From: Chloroflexota bacterium | Lineage (GTDB): Bacteria; Chloroflexota; Limnocylindria; Limnocylindrales; CSP1-4 | DNA: 9,146 nucleotides | Assembly: GCA_015661135.1 (NCBI GenBank) | Contig: JACVXW010000031.1 | Span: forward strand, 1 to 9,146 | Reading direction: 5' to 3' | In this document: piece after piece, positions 6,950-9,146 of the stretch | Numbering within the stretch: position 1 is the first letter of the stretch | Layout of the letters: the number at the start of each line of letters is the position of its first letter | Position numbers and translations under genes: made by a program | Notes under the pieces: model-generated | Database searches by the model: none | Seen by the model: only the letters and a program-made list of their open reading frames with translations | Told to the model about the DNA's origin: nothing

Positions 6950-7053
6950 CGGTTTGTCCCCCGAGAGACCGACCCACGCCCCCGCGCGGCAAGCCGGCCG
7001 AGATTCAGAGTACGCCCTTCGCGTCGGTTCGCCTACGGGCTCGGGCCTGTACG
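6950..7053. promoter_or_regulatory. Divergent intergenic region (zinc-ribbon/protease and acyl-CoA dehydrogenase)
   Basis: This 104-bp gap is the only non-coding stretch of size in the window and lies between two divergently transcribed units, so it should hold promoters for both. On the - strand TACTCT (7009-7014) fits the TANNNT pattern of a -10 box, but no good -35 box lies at the right distance. No clear -10/-35 pair is seen for the + strand, nor a convincing operator palindrome. Confidence 0.4.
6957..6962 (-). promoter_or_regulatory. Shine-Dalgarno site for the small zinc-ribbon gene
   Basis: Read on the - strand, GGGGGA ends 7 bases before the ATG at 6949. It supports this start for a gene short enough to be missed. 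Confidence 0.5.
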
Positions 7054-8232
7054 ATGCATCCGGTGAGCGGTTCGAGCGGCGCGGGACGGCTGACCGGGGA
7101 GCAGGTCCTCCTGCGCGACACCATCGCCAAGCTTGCGTCGGAGCGGATCGCGCCCCGGGCCGCCGAGATCGACAGGACCGGCGAGTTCCCCGAGGACATC
7201 CGCCGCCTGCTGGCCGAGCACGACGTCCTTGCCCTGCCCTTTCCGGTGGCCCACGGCGGCGTTGGCGGGGACCTGCTGACGATCTGCCTGGCCATCGAGC
7301 AGATCGCCCGGGCCTGTGCGACGAGCAGCCTCATCCTCATCGTCCAGGAACTCGGCGCCCTGCCGCTCCTCATCGCGGGATCACCCGAGCAACAGGCGCG
7401 GTGGTTCCCCGATCTCGCGTCCGGGCGCACGCTGGCCGCGTTCGCCCTCACGGAGCCGGAAGCGGGCTCCGATGTCGCATCCATTCGGACCCGCGCCGTC
7501 CGCGACGGAGACGACTACCTGATCAGCGGGACCAAGCGGTTCATCACCCACGGAAGCGTGGCCGGACTGATCACGGTCTTCGCGGTGACGGACCCCGGAG
7601 CTGAGCGCCACGGCCGGCTGTCGTGCTTCGTCGTCGAGGTGCCGACGGAGGGCTTCCGGGTCGCCCGGCTGGAACACAAAATGGGCATCCGAGGCAGCCC
7701 GACCGCGGAACTGACCTTCGATGGCGTTCGTGTTCCGGCCGCGAACCGGATCGGCCCGGAAGGCGATGGGTTCGCGATCGCCATGGGAACCCTGGATCGC
7801 TCGAGACCCGGCGTGGCGGCACAGGCGGTCGGGATCGCCCAGGGGGCCCTGGACGCCGCCACGGCATATGCCCGGGAGCGGCGCCAGTTCGGCCGGGAGA
7901 TCGGCGAGTTCCAGATGATCCAGGCGATGCTCGCGGACATGGACGCCCAGACCGAGGCCGCCCGGCAGCTGCTGTACACGGCCTGCGGCGTCATCGACGC
8001 CGGCGGGCCGGACGTCGCTCGCTGGTCGGCGATGTGTAAACTCGTGGCCGGTGACACGGCCATGCGCGTCACGACGGACGCCGTCCAGGTGTTCGGCGGC
8101 TACGGCTACATCGACGAGTTCCCCGTCGAACGGATGATGCGCGACGCCAAGATCACGCAGCTCTACGAGGGAACACAGCAGGTCCAGCGGCTCGTCATCG
8201 CGCGCGCATTGATTGGCCGCGACCGAGGGTGA
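7054..8232 (+). CDS. Acyl-CoA dehydrogenase (short/medium-chain type)
   Basis: An FAD flavoenzyme that oxidises an acyl-CoA to the trans-2-enoyl-CoA and gives its electrons to ETF. The 392-aa length is normal for the family. Motifs are intact: the N-terminal helical domain (about 12-110), ALTEPEAGSD (131-140, flavin/substrate region), the beta domain to about 235, RRQFGREIGEFQMIQ (276-290), VFGGYGYIDEFPVERMMRDA (346-365) and LYEGTQQVQR (370-379). Glu372 sits at the catalytic base position used by short-, medium-chain and butyryl-CoA dehydrogenases, unlike isovaleryl-CoA dehydrogenase, where the base lies elsewhere. Chain length cannot be read from the sequence. The ATG at 7054 is chosen by family length; in-frame sequence upstream to 6847 is unlike the family and overlaps the divergent gene. 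No good Shine-Dalgarno precedes it, and GTG 7063 is an alternative. etfB follows after 36 bases. Confidence 0.93.
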   Translation: MHPVSGSSGAGRLTGEQVLLRDTIAKLASERIAPRAAEIDRTGEFPEDIRRLLAEHDVLALPFPVAHGGVGGDLLTICLAIEQIARACATSSLILIVQELGALPLLIAGSPEQQARWFPDLASGRTLAAFALTEPEAGSDVASIRTRAVRDGDDYLISGTKRFITHGSVAGLITVFAVTDPGAERHGRLSCFVVEVPTEGFRVARLEHKMGIRGSPTAELTFDGVRVPAANRIGPEGDGFAIAMGTLDRSRPGVAAQAVGIAQGALDAATAYARERRQFGREIGEFQMIQAMLADMDAQTEAARQLLYTACGVIDAGGPDVARWSAMCKLVAGDTAMRVTTDAVQVFGGYGYIDEFPVERMMRDAKITQLYEGTQQVQRLVIARALIGRDRG

Positions 8233-8250
8233 CAGGCCCGCGAGGGCGCA

Positions 8251-8258
8251 GGGGAGGA
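8251..8258 (+). promoter_or_regulatory. Shine-Dalgarno site that sets the GTG start of etfB
   Basis: GGGGAGGA lies 10 bases before the GTG at 8269 in the 36-bp gap after the acyl-CoA dehydrogenase stop. It is a strong match to the ribosomal anti-Shine-Dalgarno sequence and supports the GTG start. Confidence 0.75.
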
Positions 8259-8268
8259 CCGGCTCAGC

Positions 8269-9060
8269 GTGCACATCGTCGTCCTGACCAAGCCGGTTCC
8301 AGATCCGGCCGCTGCTGCCGAGCGCCTGGGGCCGGACGGGCGGCTGGATCGTGCCGCGTCGCCGGCCGTCGTGAACGCGAATGACGAATACGCCCTCGAG
8401 GCGGCGCTGAAACTCACGGAAACACTCGGCGGCGACGTGACGCTCCTGACGATGGCCCCGCCAGGGGCGACGGACACCATGCGCAAGGCGCTCGCGATGG
8501 GTGCGGCGCGCGGGATACTTGTCACAGACCCGGCCCTCGCCGGCTCGTGTACCCAATCGACGATGCGTGTTCTGGCCGCCGCGCTCCGAGCGCAGTCCTT
8601 CGACCTGGTCCTCGCCGGGGCAGACACCTCGGACGGCGGGGGCGGTGTCGTGCCGGCGGGGATCGCGGCGCTGCTCGGCCTGCCGTACCTCTCGAACGCC
8701 GCCCGGATCGAGCCGGATCCCACCGCCGGCCGGGTGCGCGTCCGCCGGATCACTCCGACCGGCTACGACGTCCTCGACGCCCCGATGCCCGCGCTCATCG
8801 TCTGCACGCAGGCGCTAGGCGAGCCCCGCTACCCGTCGCTCAAGGGGATCATGGCGGCGCGGGGCAAGGAGATCGCGCCACGGTCCCTGGCCGACATCGG
8901 CGTGCCCGCTGACACGGTCGGCGGCGCCGTCGCGACATCCGTCCTGCTGGGGAGCCGGCGCCCGCCGGCTCGCGGGGCGACGAGGGTGGTCCGGGGGACG
9001 CCGACCGAGGGGGCAGCGGAGATCGTCGCCCTGCTCGAGGAGCGGAGGCTGCTCGGATGA
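8269..9060 (+). CDS. etfB: Electron transfer flavoprotein beta subunit
   Basis: EtfB binds AMP (or a second FAD in bifurcating forms) and docks with EtfA to make the soluble carrier between acyl-CoA dehydrogenases and a membrane ETF:quinone oxidoreductase. The 263-aa length is normal. Diagnostic segments are VVLTKPVPDP (4-13), VNANDEYALEAALKL (35-49, the recognition-loop region is further along), AGADTSDGGGGVVPAGIAAL (117-136, nucleotide loop) and EPRYPSLKGIMAARGKEI (185-202, the EtfB signature, which includes the docking loop towards dehydrogenases). The GTG start is supported by GGGGAGGA upstream, and the protein begins directly with the first beta strand. Its stop overlaps the etfA start (ATGA), as is usual for equimolar ETF subunits. 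Nothing shows whether this is a bifurcating form; the acyl-CoA dehydrogenase and EtfD partners suggest an ordinary, respiratory ETF. Confidence 0.94.
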   Translation: MHIVVLTKPVPDPAAAAERLGPDGRLDRAASPAVVNANDEYALEAALKLTETLGGDVTLLTMAPPGATDTMRKALAMGAARGILVTDPALAGSCTQSTMRVLAAALRAQSFDLVLAGADTSDGGGGVVPAGIAALLGLPYLSNAARIEPDPTAGRVRVRRITPTGYDVLDAPMPALIVCTQALGEPRYPSLKGIMAARGKEIAPRSLADIGVPADTVGGAVATSVLLGSRRPPARGATRVVRGTPTEGAAEIVALLEERRLLG

Positions 9061-9146
9061 CGACGTTCTGGGTCGTCGGCGAGCTGAACGCCGATGGGTC
9101 GCTGGCGCGCATCTCCGAAGAGGCGGCTACGCTCGCGGCATCCCTC
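9057..9146 (+). CDS. etfA: Electron transfer flavoprotein alpha subunit (N-terminal 30 aa; 3' end outside window)
   Basis: Only 30 codons are present, beginning MTTFWVVGELNADGSLARIS and running off the window. The pattern of a hydrophobic strand, a Glu-Leu-Asn loop and then a Ser/Glu/Ala-rich helix fits the EtfA N-terminus, and the ATGA overlap with etfB is the usual etfB-etfA arrangement. EtfA normally carries the redox-active FAD in its C-terminal domain, which cannot be seen here. The call rests mainly on context. Confidence 0.8.
   Translation, partial: MTTFWVVGELNADGSLARISEEAATLAASL

Noticed and set aside
6747..6992. N-terminal extension of the metalloprotease to a start at 6992
   Set aside because: It overlaps the zinc-ribbon gene in another frame, has no conserved look, and would place the signal peptide at residue 83.
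6847..7053. N-terminal extension of the acyl-CoA dehydrogenase to 6847
   Set aside because: The extra 69 residues are unlike the family and overlap the divergent zinc-ribbon gene; the length from 7054 is normal.
7381..8556. A 391-residue open frame on the - strand across the acyl-CoA dehydrogenase and etfB genes
   Set aside because: It spans two clearly coding + strand genes and their gap, with no recognisable motif.

Overview
The window is high-GC (well above 60%), densely packed bacterial DNA with GTG and TTG starts, short gene overlaps and strong third-position G/C. No mobile element, CRISPR array, tRNA or rRNA is visible. The gene mix is a menaquinone-type ETF oxidoreductase, acyl-CoA dehydrogenase, etfBA, and a large secreted protein with a Thr/Pro-rich linker carrying an 'EVTQGIQN' region. 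This suggests an aerobic, high-GC, lipid- or amino-acid-oxidising bacterium of Chloroflexota type (Limnocylindria/Ellin6529-like), with an actinobacterium as the alternative. The lineage is an inference from protein style and not a measured placement.

Layout: (1) bases 1-1026, + strand: the 3' part of moaC (its N-terminus lies outside the window), then a complete mog/moaB-family gene. Both belong to molybdenum cofactor synthesis. (2) 1026-3143, + strand, overlapping mog by one base: a 705-aa membrane Fe-S oxidoreductase with an NarI-like membrane domain, two [4Fe-4S] clusters and two CCG domains. This is the EtfD/EMO type that takes electrons from ETF to menaquinone. (3) 3156-6949, - strand: a two-gene cassette. 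It has a 68-aa membrane zinc-ribbon protein and, translationally coupled through a TTGA overlap, a 1196-aa secreted, membrane-anchored putative metzincin-type metalloprotease (HEVGHLTGLKH). (4) 7054-9146, + strand: acyl-CoA dehydrogenase, etfB and the 5' end of etfA.

Regions 2 and 4 fit one electron path: acyl-CoA dehydrogenase passes electrons to ETF (EtfAB), ETF to EtfD/EMO, and EtfD/EMO to menaquinone. The inverted protease cassette sits between these pieces, tail-to-tail with etfD (12-bp gap) and head-to-head with the dehydrogenase (104-bp gap). It looks like an independent unit placed inside an electron-transfer neighbourhood. The least familiar content is this cassette: a type-I membrane protease with an acidic cytoplasmic tail, coupled to a tiny membrane zinc-ribbon protein.
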